Assembly (NCBI GenBank): GCA_033032175.1
Contig: CM065324.1
Location: 3,968,001 to 4,032,000 of the forward strand
Source: Saturnia japonica
Taxonomy: Eukaryota > Arthropoda > Insecta > Lepidoptera > Saturniidae
Length of the DNA stretch: 64,000 nt
Reading direction: 5' to 3'
Of this stretch, positions 9,321 through 21,590 are shown piece after piece (the first letter of the stretch is position 1; each line of letters starts with the position of its first letter). The notes below the pieces were generated by a model. That model was not told the origin of the DNA and ran no database searches. It saw nothing but the letters and a program-made list of their open reading frames with translations. A program made the translations under genes and the position numbers.

Positions 9321-11124
9321 ACACAATTTGCAAATAAAAATCGTGCTCAAATTTATGTAGGTTTTCTTGATTTTTCTCTTAAATTTTGCTGATTATTTTT
9401 ATTTAAGTACAGGAAAGTGTTTAGGAAATTCAGTATTTTAGGAAATAATAAATTACGTAAAATAAAAAAAAATCGTAATTCAAATTATCAATTAAAATAA
9501 CAAAATATGTGTCTTTATTTTTGTTTGACAACATAAAATTACATAGAAATAGAAATAATTACAATACAAAAAAAGGTATACACTACTCGCTTGTGTATAC
9601 GACTGTCGCGCCTGCGCACGTCTCATTTAACGGTTTTATTCCACGGACTTTTTCTTACGGTTTTACTATCACATTTTTTTCAGTTCGGTCGCGCAGCAAA
9701 ATCCCTATCTCCTCCAAGCCTGCCGTAAGAAACTTCGTTCCAAAAATCGGTTAATTATGGGAGTTACGCTTCCATAAACAGACTCACTGATAAAAAGATA
9801 AACATACATCAAACTTGTAACACTCCTATGTTTACGCCGGGGGATAAAAATAGTGTCTTAAACGCTTTGTTAATACGTAAATAATTTGTCAAGGGAGGGA
9901 TATTATGTTGACCTATCGCGCCCACATTCACTAATACATATGAGGGCGGCCAGTACTCCTGAGTTTTATGGCAAACAGCATCGTAAAGTACGATAGTATC
10001 TGTCAGGGGAAATGTATTCAATCTATGAATGTAAGTGTTTTACGCATAGCGGTATGAATTAAACGAACCCTGTTGAAGAATTGGTGAACGGGAGAGTGAT
10101 ACGCATGTATTGTGTTCCTCATCATATTATATTATATTATTATTTGTTCAACTGTTTAAGTTATTAACTAAATTTAATAGGAAACTTAGACTTCTGTCTG
10201 CGTCCGTCGCGTATATAGGGCATGAAATTATATAAAATAATTTATAAAATATATTACGAAAATTTTCTCGTTCTTAAATGCGTCAGTAAGCGCAATCATT
10301 GCATCAAAGTAAACTTGGTCGCACGAATATAAAAATATTTACAGTATGTATATTACCTTAGTTTTAAACAAACCTAACAACCTATGAGAGTATTATTAAA
10401 GATTAATTTAAATCGATTTAAAAATAACTAAGTATCACAATTAATAATTAATTTTATACGTATAAACGGAAAAAGATACCAAATTATTCTGTGTATTAAT
10501 TTAAACATATCTATGTTTTTAAATATAATTATTATTTCTATTTTTCACCTTTTAAGTTGAATTAATAGATGAAATAACGCTATTTCTACACTCTTACGTT
10601 ATTTCTCAAATACGAAAACATAATCGAAGTATTTTGATTTCGCTTATTCGAGGAGTAAAAATATACCGTGTACACAATATGCATGTATTAGTATATATAT
10701 TTTATTCTCTTAGGGATCTCCCCCATAACTCGTATATGATTGTCTTCAAATTATATGCAAACAGACAAACTAAAATTATATGCAAACAATCACCGTGACA
10801 AGTTTTTATTTTATTTATTTCGATTAAACACGTGTATGTTTGTTCGTTAATATTCTAAAATAGCTCGAATATTTGACTAATGACTAGTGAGCATAAGAAT
10901 TAATAAATTTACATTAAAAAATGTGGGTACCTATGTTTACTTATGTACTCGCGATCAAAGTAATAGATACTTTTTAAAAGATTTTATCTGGGATTCGATC
11001 GTCACCGCCGTACACCAAAAATGTTTAATACTCGCTATATGTATGTATATCAGTATACAAACTTGGTATTTGTACTCATATGGGTTGTAACAACCATGTA
11101 TATATACCATAGTAGCTAACTCTA
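9321..11124. other. AT-rich stretch without a recognised gene
   Basis: Open frames at 9509-9754, 9809-10021 and 10887-11090 are short and have no motif or signal peptide I recognise. Nothing else is supported. Confidence 0.4.
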
Positions 11125-11178
11125 ATAAAAAACTTTATTCACTTTAGGCCCCAAGAAGGACTTATAGTATGAATGTCA
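11125..11178 (-). repeat. Second LINE tail (same type as 1236-1304)
   Basis: On the minus strand the sequence reads TAAGTCCTTCTTGGGGCCTA, then an AATAAAG signal, close to the tail at 1236-1304. Confidence 0.5.
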
Positions 11179-11264
11179 AAACACCACTATACCGGTTCGG
11201 AAAACATCCCAGTCATCGAGAAGAACTGGCAAGAAACTCAATCGGTTTTTTTTTTTAATTTTCA

Positions 11265-11335
11265 ATTGGTCTAGGCAATGGTGGCTCAGTTGGTAGCTTG
11301 TATGGACTCCGCGTCGATCGGCATCGGCATAAAAA
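11265..11335 (+). repeat. SINE head fragment
   Basis: GCAATGGTGGCTCAGTTGGT and GGACTCCGCGTCGATCGGCA match, in opposite orientation, the tRNA-like head of the SINE at 49000-49306. Only the head is kept, and the box B region is degraded. Confidence 0.55.
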
Positions 11336-11409
11336 AGGTTATATTGAGTCAACCTTACAAGACAGACATATACTATCGCCGACTTTTTTTTAGAACTTTT
11401 TAAGAAAAA

Positions 11410-12299
11410 CAATTCCGTTACACATAATTGTTATCTAACTTATACCATTTACGCAGCGCACGCTATGAAAGCTCTCAAAAGGTATACATTTTCCCAGTTA
11501 TCGCAACATTTTTCATTGATGATCTTCTCCTATTGGTAGTAGCGTTATTTAAGTGATGTTATATAGTCTATTATATCCTCCCTAGATAAACGGGCTATCC
11601 AACACTAAAATATGTTTTCAATTCAAAGAAGTAGTTCCTTAAATTAGTATTCAAACAAACAAACTCTGCAGCTTTTTAATAATATTGTAGTACAGATTAT
11701 TTTTCGCTTTTGGTTTGAGACGTTTCGGGATCAACCAGTTTATATCCAGGTGCCGAGAGGCTTCCAAGCCGGCATAACAGCAGAGACTGACGATGAATTA
11801 TCGGTTTTCCATGTTCGCCATTGATATTGGGTTGTAACTACTATGCTTACGATGAGGTTTATTGCTATCACTTAGCTACGCGCCTATAAAAAAAGACTCT
11901 TCGAAAAATTTCAATTACGTATGAGAATTTCATAGATAGATCATTTTTAAAACTGTCTTAGGGTTCTACAAGTACCGACATTTCAAAGAGCTAATGCAAA
12001 TAAATACAGCTTAGTAACTTTCCATGTAGGCACCAGTTTAGAAGTTGGAATTAGTTGTTGAAAGTAATTTGTAATTCAAATTAGGAAGGGATTACTGTTT
12101 AGTTAATTAAATGTTGATTTAATTTACAAAGGGATCGATTAATCATCCAATCACGTAGATCGCGAAACCACATCTCGGAGCGAGTGTATGGAAAATAGTT
12201 AAATTAGGAAAGGTTTACCATCAAGTGAAAAGCATTTGTAAGTCCTTGTTTGTAATGATATAGAAACTAGAAAATAACGTAAAAATGTTAAACAGAATA
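11410..12299. other. AT-rich stretch, nothing recognised
   Basis: No open frame, tRNA-like structure or family member could be supported here. Confidence 0.35.
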
Positions 12300-12500
12300 A
12301 AAAAAGAAAACAATCTTCAATTGTTTTGAGGAGTTCCCTCGTGTAACATCGAAGTACAATGTCCAATACCAATTAAATTAAAATAATCCCATTTACAAAC
12401 AAAAAACAATCATATAAATCGGTTCAATAAAGAAATGATGACTGACCATCCATATAAAAATACGCATTCGAATTGAGAACCCCCTTCTTTTTTTGTAGAC
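12300..12500 (+). repeat. Interspersed repeat family F, copy 1
   Basis: It shares an ordered set of blocks with 14500-14715 (plus), 57955-58145 (minus) and 59035-59250 (minus): a CAAT...TTTGAGGAGTTCCCT block, an AAATTAAAAT...CC block, an AAATCGGTTCA block and a final TTCGAATTGAG. These copies are diverged. No coding potential is seen. Confidence 0.6.
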
Positions 12501-12504
12501 GCTT

Positions 12505-12810
12505 ATTTTTTTTTATTTTTTTTTAGAACTGACTACACTGTTAGCTTTAGGGGCCCTATCGTCAAACAGAGCCGCTGCGGCTTTTACAGCTTCACCGGAC
12601 TTGGGGGCGAGCGCTTAGGGCACTCAGCCGCGAAAGTTTGTGACGACCCGCACGAGGGTGCCAGAGTGGCCGAACCTCGGCTCGGGCGGTCGTCGCGAAT
12701 GCGATAAAGTCGCGATCTAACTAATTCCCTAATCTTATGAGAATTCGAGCTAACTAATATATACTCATATGCACGTTCCCCTCCTCCTGGGAGGAAGGAG
12801 TGGACCATGC
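12505..12810 (-). repeat. R1-like LINE 3' tail (family A), longest dispersed copy
   Basis: On the minus strand about 280 bp match the 3' UTR of the R1-like LINE at 38055-38385: the GGGAGG box, the GAATTCGCGATC-like region, the GGTGCC...GTGGCC block, GCTGTAAAAGC and a terminal CAGT(A/G)TAGTCAG followed by an A-rich tail. The copy begins abruptly near 12810, the 5' truncation typical of a LINE insertion. Confidence 0.72.
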
Positions 12811-13302
12811 GTATGTGTATTTAATAATCGGAATGTAAACGCTTATTACATTCACAAGACAATTAACATTTCTTCATTACTTACGAGTAAGAAATATCAT
12901 AAAACTATACACAATATTACTGTCACGTGTGACCTACATAGCTATGGTCGTCCTTGTCGCACTCGAGGAAGGAAAATACAGTGAGAGGCACACGGAATAA
13001 ACGCCTCCGTTATGTCACTTTCTATTGCAATAGTGTTCGTAAAGCAATCGGTAATATGCCCTTTTGTAATAATTTTACATATCCATATGTATTAATAAAT
13101 CTGTATTTATATCTTTAGATATTTTGTCCAAATTTCTTCGTAGAAATTTATTTAAAAAGGACACGTTATGATTTTGATATGCGATGAAAGGAAAGTGTAA
13201 TCCTAAAAAGAGACAAACATATAGGGCGTATCCTACGAGAGAATGAGATACACATTATAAACAGTTAACGCAAGTCTTGATTTTCACACCTACAATCGTC
13301 GT
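12811..13302. other. Unassigned AT-rich stretch
   Basis: No recognised gene or repeat. The open frame that starts inside the preceding LINE tail and runs to 12984 has no motif. Confidence 0.35.
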
Positions 13303-13395
13303 CGAGTTGACCTAGCAGTGTGGCGACCAGACTTACACGCACTGATGTATGTATAACACGATAGGTTCGAGTCCCGCTCATTTAGGATTTTGAAA
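13303..13395 (+). repeat. tRNA-like SINE head
   Basis: A box A-like segment (CCTAGCAGTGTGGCGACC) and a good box B (GGTTCGAGTCCC) about 55 bp further on are arranged as in a tRNA-derived RNA polymerase III promoter. The arms do not fold as a clean tRNA, so I call a SINE head, not a tRNA gene. Confidence 0.55.
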
Positions 13396-13604
13396 AACTA
13401 TATTTAAAGAAGATATATTATGCTTATATTTGTTTCCGTATGTCACGAGTTACCTCAAAAACGTATAACTACGATTTTAATAAAATTTTGTACACGGGAA
13501 GAACAAGTCATTAATAGCAATAGAGATAGGCTAGCTATAAGAAGTACCAAGAAATTGAGAAAAAAGAACCTATTTTATTTATTCTCAACCGCTTTTAATG
13601 AAAA

Positions 13605-13806
13605 TGTAGCTGTGCCCGCGGCTGCGCTTGTGTAGACTACAGAATCGTGTCGATTGGGTACACGTCTGAATCGTATTAGCCTCCCTTCTGGTTATTTTAA
13701 AGACAAAAATGCTTATTGTGGGGTATCCTTAGAACATAGACGTATACTCTCGCCGACTTTTTTGAAGTTCTTTTTAATATCTACAATTATTTAGTACATT
13801 CATTTG

Positions 13807-13843
<37 letters not shown>

Positions 13844-14105
13844 CATATTTTATCTGCGCGGAACCCTAATTCTTTTTCTAAAATTAAAGTACCCCAAGTT
13901 ACTCCTTATAACATCAGCTGTCAGTGAAAATCCCGTCAAAATCGGTCCAAAAGTTTCGGAGATTAGCCAGAATAAATAGACGAACAAACATTTAATAAAT
14001 TTATTTTTTGATTTAAGTATCATATGTATATACTTTCATATGTGCATTAACATTTAGTAAAAAGCTGTTATTTTGACATTACAAACAGACACTTCAGTTT
14101 TATTT
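13605..14105 (-). repeat. Interspersed repeat family H, copy 2
   Basis: This is the reverse complement of the family at 14880-15397: GAAGTGTCTGTTTGTAATGT, an AATCTCCGAAAC...TTGGACCGATTTTGACGGG region and a GCGGGCACAGCT end. A long AT dinucleotide run (13810-13842) has expanded inside it. Confidence 0.7.
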
Positions 14106-14194
14106 ATTTTAAGTTTAATTGTTAGCCTCAAAAAATATCAATAATATTTTCAGAAACCATAAAATATTTATGTATAAAAAGAAAATTATGAGGC

Positions 14195-14340
14195 GAAATA
14201 ATTAGGTGGCATGGTAGTGCGCCCGCCAAGTCGAGCGCGGCCGTACCCTCCTTTTCTCTAAGCGACTCACGGAACTTTTAATATTTATTGTATATTTATT
14301 TATCGTTATAGGTTTAGCGTTTTGACCATAAACTGACGTA
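14195..14340 (-). repeat. GC-rich fragment with a possible LINE tail
   Basis: On the minus strand the block AACGCTAAACCTATAA is shared with the sequence just after the LINE ORF2 stop at 41065. It is flanked by an unassigned GC-rich segment (plus strand 14215-14275). This may be a piece of the same LINE type, but the shared part is short. Confidence 0.35.
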
Positions 14341-14369
14341 ACCTTAAATTTCTTTTAATATGCAACTAA

Positions 14370-14480
14370 TCTGGCAAACAAGCATACGACTCGCCTAATG
14401 GTAAGCGGCTACCGTAATATATGGACGCTTGTAATACCAATCAATGCATCACTAGCGCGTTGCCGGCCTTGTTATTAATT
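14370..14480 (+). repeat. Interspersed repeat family E, copy 1
   Basis: AAACAAGCATACGACTCGCC, a TAAGCGG...ACCGTA block, CTTGTAATACCA and GCGCGTTGCCGGCC are shared with 42265-42500 (plus) and 32985-33200 (minus). I recall a similar sequence being very common in lepidopteran genomes. This copy ends early. Confidence 0.6.
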
Positions 14481-14499
14481 ACAAGACAATTTTTAACAA

Positions 14500-14715
14500 A
14501 AAAGATAACTAACTTCAATGATTCCGATGAGTTCTCTAGTATAACTTCAAAGTTGCAGGTCCAATGCAAATGAAATTAAAATGGAACCATCCTTGAGGTA
14601 CCCCTTTTCCAACGAAAAAAGTATCATCTAAATCGGTTCATAACGAAAAAATTTATGGCTGAACATTCATTAAAAAAAACGTTTGAATTGAGTAGCCTCC
14701 GTCTTTTTTTTTGAA
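14500..14715 (+). repeat. Interspersed repeat family F, copy 2
   Basis: See the copy at 12300-12500 for the shared blocks. This copy has GAGTTCTCTAGTATAACTTC and CATCTAAATCGGTTCA and ends near TTTGAATTGAG. Confidence 0.6.
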
Positions 14716-14879
14716 TGGCTTAAAAATGAATAAAATCTTTAATCATTTTAATTTTCCAGATCAGGGTCATATAAAAAAGCTGATAATAACGAATTTGCGC
14801 GCGATTCAATGGGTCAAGTAACCGGCTTGATCCAATATATTATTTATTTTCCATCCAGTCTGAACTTGTTTTGTTGATA

Positions 14880-15397
14880 TATATATATACAAATAATAAA
14901 ATTGAAGTGTCTGTTTGTAATGTCAAAATAACAGTTTTTTACTAAATGCATATGATAGAATATACGATACCTATAACAAAAAGCCCATTTTAATTTTTTT
15001 TTCTGTCTGTCTGTTCCGGATAAACTCCGAAACGGTTGGACGGATGGACTTTCACTGATACATAGCTGATCATATAGGAAGTAACTTAGGCTACTTTTAT
15101 TTTAGAATAATAATTATGGTTCCGCACAAATAAAATAAAAACTGGTCATGGAGAATCAATTCGGGCGCTTAAATGGCTTATCCTGAGTAAACTATAAGAG
15201 ATATAGCAAATTCGTATACTATATGTACATAGGCATTAAAAAGACCTACAAAAAAGTCCGTCAGAGTATACATCTATCTTCTAAGGAACACCCACAATAT
15301 GCATTTTTGTCTTTAAAATAGCCGGGAACGGGGGAGCAAGATTCACGCGGGCATTCTGTAGTCCACGAGAGCGAAGCCACGGGCACAGCTAGTATTT
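14880..15397 (+). repeat. Interspersed repeat family H, best complete copy
   Basis: It runs from an AT-rich start (TATATATATACAAATAATAA) through GAAACGGTTGGACGG to GCCACGGGCACAGCTAGT. The CTAG-T end and lack of terminal inverted repeats fit a Helitron-like non-autonomous element. An RTE-like LINE 3' region is an alternative. No coding capacity. Confidence 0.65.
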
Positions 15398-15487
15398 ATT
15401 AACATTCTTAAGATGGATTGATAGACAACGTTCATCTTAAGTCAGTGGGTTAAGAGAAATAAAATTTTGGACATAGAGTTCCTTGTA

Positions 15488-16790
15488 CAAGGTGTCCAGA
15501 AAGGGTATCGGGTATTTGTAAGTTCAATGAAACAAAAATTATTTGTATGCAATAAAAAAGTTTATTGTTTATTATTAGCATATGAATTGGAGAATTATTT
15601 GGAAAAGATGATGTTATCCAAATGATGACCGTTACGTTGCTGGCACTCTTCTAAACGGAAACGAAGATTGGCGATAACACGTTGACACATAGCTATCGAT
15701 ATTGCTGCCATTTCTGACCTGATGTTTTGCTTTAACTGGGTTAGATTCATCGGATTGTTTTGATAAATCTTACTTTTAAGGTATCCCCATGTAAAATAGT
15801 CAAGCGGGCTAAGGTCGGGGCTTCTGGGAGGCCAGTTGATGTTACCCCTTCGCGAAATGACTTTATTAGGGAATAATTCGTTAACAACTTCCATTGAGTC
15901 ATTTGAGGTATGGCAAGTGGCCCCATCTTGCTGGAACCACGTTCTTGAGTTGAAACCTGCAAACTCCTGCAACTCTGGGACCAAAAAATTTCGCAACATA
16001 TCGCACTAACGGTCACTATTCACATTAATTGCTCGGCCTCGTTGATCTTCATGAAAATAAGGACCAATTATGCCTTTAGCAGACATAGCGGCCCAAACAA
16101 CGACCTTTGGGCTATGCAGGGGTCGTTCATGCTTTCGTCTCGGATTCTCCACTGCCCAGTACCGACAATTCTGCTTATTAACATAACCATTCAGGTGAAA
16201 ATTTGCTTCGTCACTGAACAGTATGTTGTTAAAGTTGTTAAATCGCTGCAGCATTTCGTTCGCAAAATTCAGTCGATTAGCATAGTCCGTATCCTTCAAT
16301 TCTTGAACCAATTGAATTTTATAGGCTTTTAGATGTAAGTCTTTCTTTAAAATCGAATGTAAAGACGTTTTTTTGATGTTCAACGCTTGGCTTCGCTTTC
16401 GGATGGATAAAGATGGATTTTGACGAACCGACGCCTCAACTTCTTCAATTGTTTCTTCATCACGAACTGAACGAGGACGACCAGAGTTTTGAATTTTAAC
16501 TGTCGCACCTGTATTCTCGAACATCCTGATCCATTTCCTAATGCTATCGTCACATGGCGCGTGGCGTGTACGATATTCCGCACGATAGAAACGTTGAGCA
16601 GTCACTATTGAATCACCATTATGATAATACGCTCGTACGCAAAATGCGCGATGCGTCCCCGAGTACTGTTCCATCGTGACTAAAACTCCACAAAATGGCG
16701 GACGCCACGAACCCCTCCCCGCACCCTTTAGACGCCCCGTTTCGAATATGGCGCGAAAACAAATACCCGATACCCTTTCTGGACACCTTG
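15488..16790 (-). mobile_element. DD41D Tc1/mariner transposon, copy 1
   Basis: A 1303-bp element with near-perfect terminal inverted repeats of about 32 bp (CAAGGTGTCCAGAAAGGGTA... at both ends) and TA at each side (15486-15487 and 16791-16792), the Tc1/mariner target duplication. It encodes one transposase on the minus strand. About twenty base differences and two small indels separate it from the copy at 59348-60648. Confidence 0.95.
15595..16674 (-). pseudogene. DD41D transposase, copy 1, one in-frame stop
   Basis: A 359-codon frame that starts at ATG 16674 and ends at 15595, broken only by a TAG at codon 223 (about 16006-16008), where copy 2 has TAT. Residues 1-115 hold helix-turn-helix DNA-binding regions with a GRPRS AT-hook-like box at 66-70. 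Catalytic residues are Asp155 (ILFSDEANFH), Asp250 (WFQQDGATCH) and Asp292 (SPDLSPLDYF). 41 residues separate the last two when the Asp at the Tc1 Glu position is used, which is the DD41D (rosa/Visitor-type) spacing; the alternative Asp287 gives 36. Without readthrough the product lacks two of three catalytic residues. The enzyme would cut and paste the element through its terminal repeats. Confidence 0.93.
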
Positions 16791-16792
16791 TA

Positions 16793-17320
16793 TAATGTAG
16801 GTGAATTCAGAAAGGATTTTTAATCATTCATCCCCTAAAGTTACATAGGCGATAAAAAATAGGTAACTACAGGGATATTGCCAACGGGAGCTAAATTGCT
16901 AATAAGGGATCTTTAAAAAATCATCTCTTAAGGTGGTTAATTAGAGGGTTAAAAATGGGATGATTCCTGACATATTATTACCGCCGCGCCGGTGAATCCT
17001 ATCGGGTACACATCTAGTACCTAAAAACATTAACAACAATATACCTAACTAGAGTGTATCTTTAAAATTTCCTTATACTGAATACTCCTGACCGTGATAA
17101 CATTTGTTTTATTTTTGATAAGTTTTGTTTATATATTTGTATGTTTATGTTATTGATAAAATAAAAACTTATTTAAAATATTTAATCGTTTATTTTATAG
17201 CTAAATATTTATCGCAGGACCTCTTTGTATATTTTTAATTTGCTTTATTCGTAGTACATAATAAATAAATAACTTTATAACGCAAAAATTATAATGGTCA
17301 GTAAATATTAAAGTTAAATG
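16793..17320. other. AT-rich stretch, nothing recognised
   Basis: No gene or repeat I can name. A GC-richer snippet at 16980-17010 is too short to assign. Confidence 0.35.
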
Positions 17321-17321
17321 T

Positions 17322-17600
17322 AGTGATGGGACTTTAGTCTGCCATGTAGTGGTTTTTTGTTTTCATTTCACATTTGAATTTTTTGACCCTGTGTAATATA
17401 GGTGTTATTTTGCATAATAAAGTTTGGGTCATGAATTTTGATGTGCCACAAAAACACTCTAGGCTAGGAAGTTCTAATAATAGAGCCACCATTTTGTTAG
17501 AATACTGAAAACATCACAGGACATAGTGTCTAGGTTAATTATAGAATTAACCACTTGATAATGGCTGTGATAGTCTTCAATAAAGATGAATAGTAAAGAA
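17322..17600 (+). repeat. Interspersed repeat family B, copy 1
   Basis: Ordered blocks are shared with 19365-19645 (plus) and 47400-47762 (minus): a GTGGTTTTT...TTTTCAT block, GGTGT(T/C)ATTTTGCATAATA, an AATAGAGCC(A)CCAT...TTGTTA block and GATAATGGC. The copies are strongly diverged. No coding capacity is seen. Confidence 0.55.
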
Positions 17601-19364
17601 CTTGTTTTATACATTGCCTAATGTAACAAAACATTACTAAAACGTGTCCATTGAATTCACCTATGATGATTTCAAAAAGGATCAAGATAATCGGGTCAAG
17701 GGTTTTGATTTATAAGCACACTAACCGAAAGAGGAATAGGCAGAAAGATGATGTTTTTTATAATATGAAAAGAAAGGATAATAAAATGATTACTTAAGCA
17801 ATAAGCATAGTAAAGCCAACAATGCCATGTTTATGTATGCATGGCGGTGGTGAAACATGTTTCGAAACCCTAAGACATTCAGAGCTCATTAGGTCATCGG
17901 TATCAACACGGACTACGGACAATTTGTCACTATACCATTACTTTTGCTGTCATTTGATAAACAAATATAAAAATCATTATACCATAAACTTATAGATATT
18001 AATCGTGCATGGTCTTAACTATCGCCAAATAAATACACATTCAATGACATAATTAATAAAGTTTGTCGCTAAAATAATAGTTGTGTCACCAGAATCGAAT
18101 CATCAAACAATATCAAAACGCTTACATAAAACTTAAATTTTAGTAGTATCTGGCGCTCGCCGTCTTCCGCTGTTTCTATCGCAAGTCAAACATAACTCAA
18201 ACGGACCACGTTTTCCGTGAATTGATCGTCTAGTTTAGGGATTTAATCATATCACCGTTTTTATTATCTCACTTTTGAAGACCGTTTTATTAATATGATG
18301 ACAATAATATTTCTTGGGAATAAATGTTATAACGATTATAACTTTGGTGACAGAAAATATGTATTTTGGCCATATTAAATATCTGATTAATTAACGGTGT
18401 TCTTCTTCTTACCTTTTCTCACTGTTTGTACCAAAATGTGTATTTCGATAATTTTAGAATTAGGTAACAACCTCGCTGATCGAAGGCAAAATCTGCTTGA
18501 GTCTTTGAGGTGCATGGTCAATTACTCGGGCTTTCGCTGCATCGCTTCTGTATCTTAATCATCGCCGCTGTTATGATGAACATTTTTGAAACCCAAAGTT
18601 TAATCCAATAACTATACGTGTTTGTTTAATGAGCCCTGCACAGGAGTTTCAGAGCTCGGTATTCTGCCCGTTTATGTTCTGTTTACGCGTATACCACTTA
18701 TGCAATTTAATTTAAAAAAAAATTATAATTCATAGCTATGTTTATAATATCACACTAGGTTATAGGATAGGTATATTATGTTACATAAAGTAACATACGA
18801 AATAAGTAGTGTCGATAATAAATAAAATAAATCGATTCGAAAAAATGACACTTCTGGGGCAATCATGTGGGTAAACCGTTAAAATGAGCCAGTCTTCTAC
18901 CAGGTTTAGCGTACTATTATCTTGGGCCACATCGTCACTTAAGATCAGGTGAGATTGTGGTTGCTTTTAAAATAACCTGCGGGTGGTCGCCGTGGGTGGG
19001 AGCATGGGGCAGCAAGATTTGCTCGTACGTACTACCGACGGCGTTCTGTAATCCAAGCGGCTTCTTTCATCCATCTCTTTTGTTGTAGCATTATAGCGTA
19101 TATTTATGTATGTATGTATACATATACATACATATAAACACATGTGTATGTATATTAAAGTACTATTCTTTATTTCACTAATAAATTTATTTACAACCTT
19201 TTGTTAGAGGCATCCTATTAAACCTCTTGTTTAGCGTGTTGTCCTCGTCCTCGTGTTTGTATAGCGTAATTATGAAAAAGTCCTTTGTGCCATTTCAAAT
19301 GAACCAATCACGATGCTGCTTTCCTTCCTTCGCGTCACCGAAATTTCTGTAACTTTTTTCATGG
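17601..19364. other. AT-rich stretch with scraps of known repeats
   Basis: A SINE 3' piece lies at about 18905-18960 (TTGGGCCACATCGTCACTTA, then AGATCAGGTGAGATTG, as in the SINE at 49000). A degenerate family H end lies at about 18970-19070. No gene is seen in the rest. Confidence 0.4.
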
Positions 19365-19645
19365 AGTTTTTGGCGGGATCTTGCCATGATCATGTTGTGG
19401 TTTTTGTTTTCATCAATAATCTTATGTTCTTTGGTCCGATGTTATATAATATTGGTGTCATTTTGCATAATATAGTTCGGTGATTATGCACAAGTGACGT
19501 GAATTATAAGTAATAAGTGGAAGCAAGAATTTTATGTTACAATAATAATTCCTTGGGCAGTTTTAACAATAGAGCCCCATCTTGTTAAAGTGTTGTTTGA
19601 ACTCTGAAGATTAGAAAAATATTATCCACGTGATAATGGCATAAC
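19365..19645 (+). repeat. Interspersed repeat family B, copy 2
   Basis: It starts GGCGGGATCTTGCCATGATC and carries the GGTGTCATTTTGCATAATAT block. Its start is matched in reverse complement by 47735-47762. Confidence 0.6.
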
Positions 19646-21394
19646 AAGAACAAGAAAATATTTTTTCTAGTAAGTTTATATAAATGTATCTATTGGTTGA
19701 GTACTCACAGAGTGTGAATGACCTATTCGTCGATAAGTTTGACCCCGGGATATTCCGTTTTTTATAAACAAGTTTGATAATTTCATAAATTATTTTTTTA
19801 AGGATAATGTCTAAAGTTTCCTTAAGAAAGGGGTTTTTACTTTTTACATATAAAATTTATGTACTTTCACAATTTATAAAATTCTAGAGAAAGTTAATAA
19901 CTTAATATTTAATACTTTTTAATTCAGCTTATGTTAGACCGGCGGAATATCGATTCGATTTTAGATTTTTTTCTCAGTTCGTGTATATTTACTAATTAAA
20001 TTGATAACAGTATCGATTGACAGTGAAAATAAAACATAGTGGAAAAACCTGAACGCTTAAGAAATGTACTTGCAGTATCACTGTGGTACTACCACATTAG
20101 AAAAAAAAAACTGTGGATATCACGATGTTTGAAATCGCCAACACGTAGTGGTGTGGTGGCGTGGTGATTAAACCCAGGGACATTTACAAGCTGGTATTAT
20201 TATTATCTATAATAGGGTGACCTAACAAAAACGATTATTTAAAACAAGTTAAAGAACCTCCAGCAAAAATCAACTCGAAAAATCTTTAATAAAGGGTCGC
20301 TCAATTTTTTTTTAAATGTATAAAAACTACAATAACTTCATTTTCAAACTTTTTAAATGTTATTTTGATCTATATGACATATATTTAAGTATTCTAACAT
20401 GTTTAATTTGACATTTCATTTTATAGAGGTCGCTTACTAGTTCTTCATTAATAAAGTATCGTCCTTAATATGTTTTCGAGCTACTTGAAAATTTTTATAT
20501 TACTCAATTTTTTGAAATGTAGTGGACATCTTAAGGAAGAGAAATAAAGCATATGTCATAAAAAAATTACATAGAAAAACAATATTTTTACTAAACTTAA
20601 ATTGACTTAAGTTCAGCAGTACCTAATCGTGGCTTTTATGTGGTTTTTTTTTATTTTTTTTATTTATGCTTTATTTCTTTTGTTTAAGATTTCCACTATA
20701 TGTAAAACCAAAATAAAAACCGTAGATCATAATTAAATGACGAGAAAAAAATGTTTGTAATTTTTGTACCATTTTGGATTTCTAAAAATTTTAGTTGTTT
20801 TGAGAATTTTAGTTGTAGAGAAGTAAAATTAAAAAGTAATCTTTATGGGTCACTTTAATATATGGATTAACATTTTAAGATATAGTTATAATTACGCCTA
20901 TGCTATTAAGGAGTTCGCTTACAATGCGAGTAATCTATGTAGCTGCGGGATCTAGGGAGGGCAAATCGGGACACCTGCCCCAGGGGACAATAATAAACAG
21001 GGCGCAAAATTAATTTATTCGAAAAAACAAAATTGTTTCAATAAAGTTTTTAGCAACCAACCAGGCATTAGAAAATTCCCTACCACAATGTTATGGTTTC
21101 ATCACGATGTTTTTTTTTCACTGAAAACTGAGACTTATTCTAAGACTGGAACCCATTTTGATTGACACGATGTCTACTGAACCATCAATACATCAAAATA
21201 ATATTTATCTAAAAAACAATAATTTCTGCGTCTGTCATTATTAAAATATTTGTTAATAAAGGGGCGTTCCTATTGGGGCGTGAGGGAGATAATGTTACAA
21301 TAATACGCGTGAATAAGATTACGTGGAAATTGCGACGATGAAATTCCAATAATGATAATTAGTTTATTATTTATATAGGTATATTGAAATAATA
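19646..21394. other. AT-rich stretch without a recognised gene
   Basis: No coding region is supported. Weak features only: a GGTGTGGTGGCGTGGTGATT stretch near 20150 and a GGGCAAATCGGGACACCTGC stretch near 20957, neither assignable. Confidence 0.4.
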
Positions 21395-21590
21395 GCTGCG
21401 CCCCACGGTTTCATGCGTGTTCATATTATTCGACAAAAACCACACCGCCCCGCCAACGCACCCGTATTGCCTAACATAATTGTTCTCTCTTCCCGCTTTC
21501 CCATTAACCCCTAAACTAACATGCTATAAAGGGCAACGTTTAACTTCATAAAATTGTCTTTATGATGAAGTAACTTTTGTTCGTAAGAAG
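21395..21590 (+). repeat. Interspersed repeat family C, copy 1
   Basis: Contains CCCCACGGTTTCATGCGTGT, a CCGCCCCGCCAACGCACCC block and CATAAAATTGTCTTTATGAT. The same blocks appear inverted and in order at 46325-46570. Confidence 0.6.

Noticed and set aside
15747..16332. Additional open frames overlapping the DD41D transposase in both copies
   Set aside because: They recur at 59601-60192 because the two copies are almost identical, not because they are selected; they have no motif.
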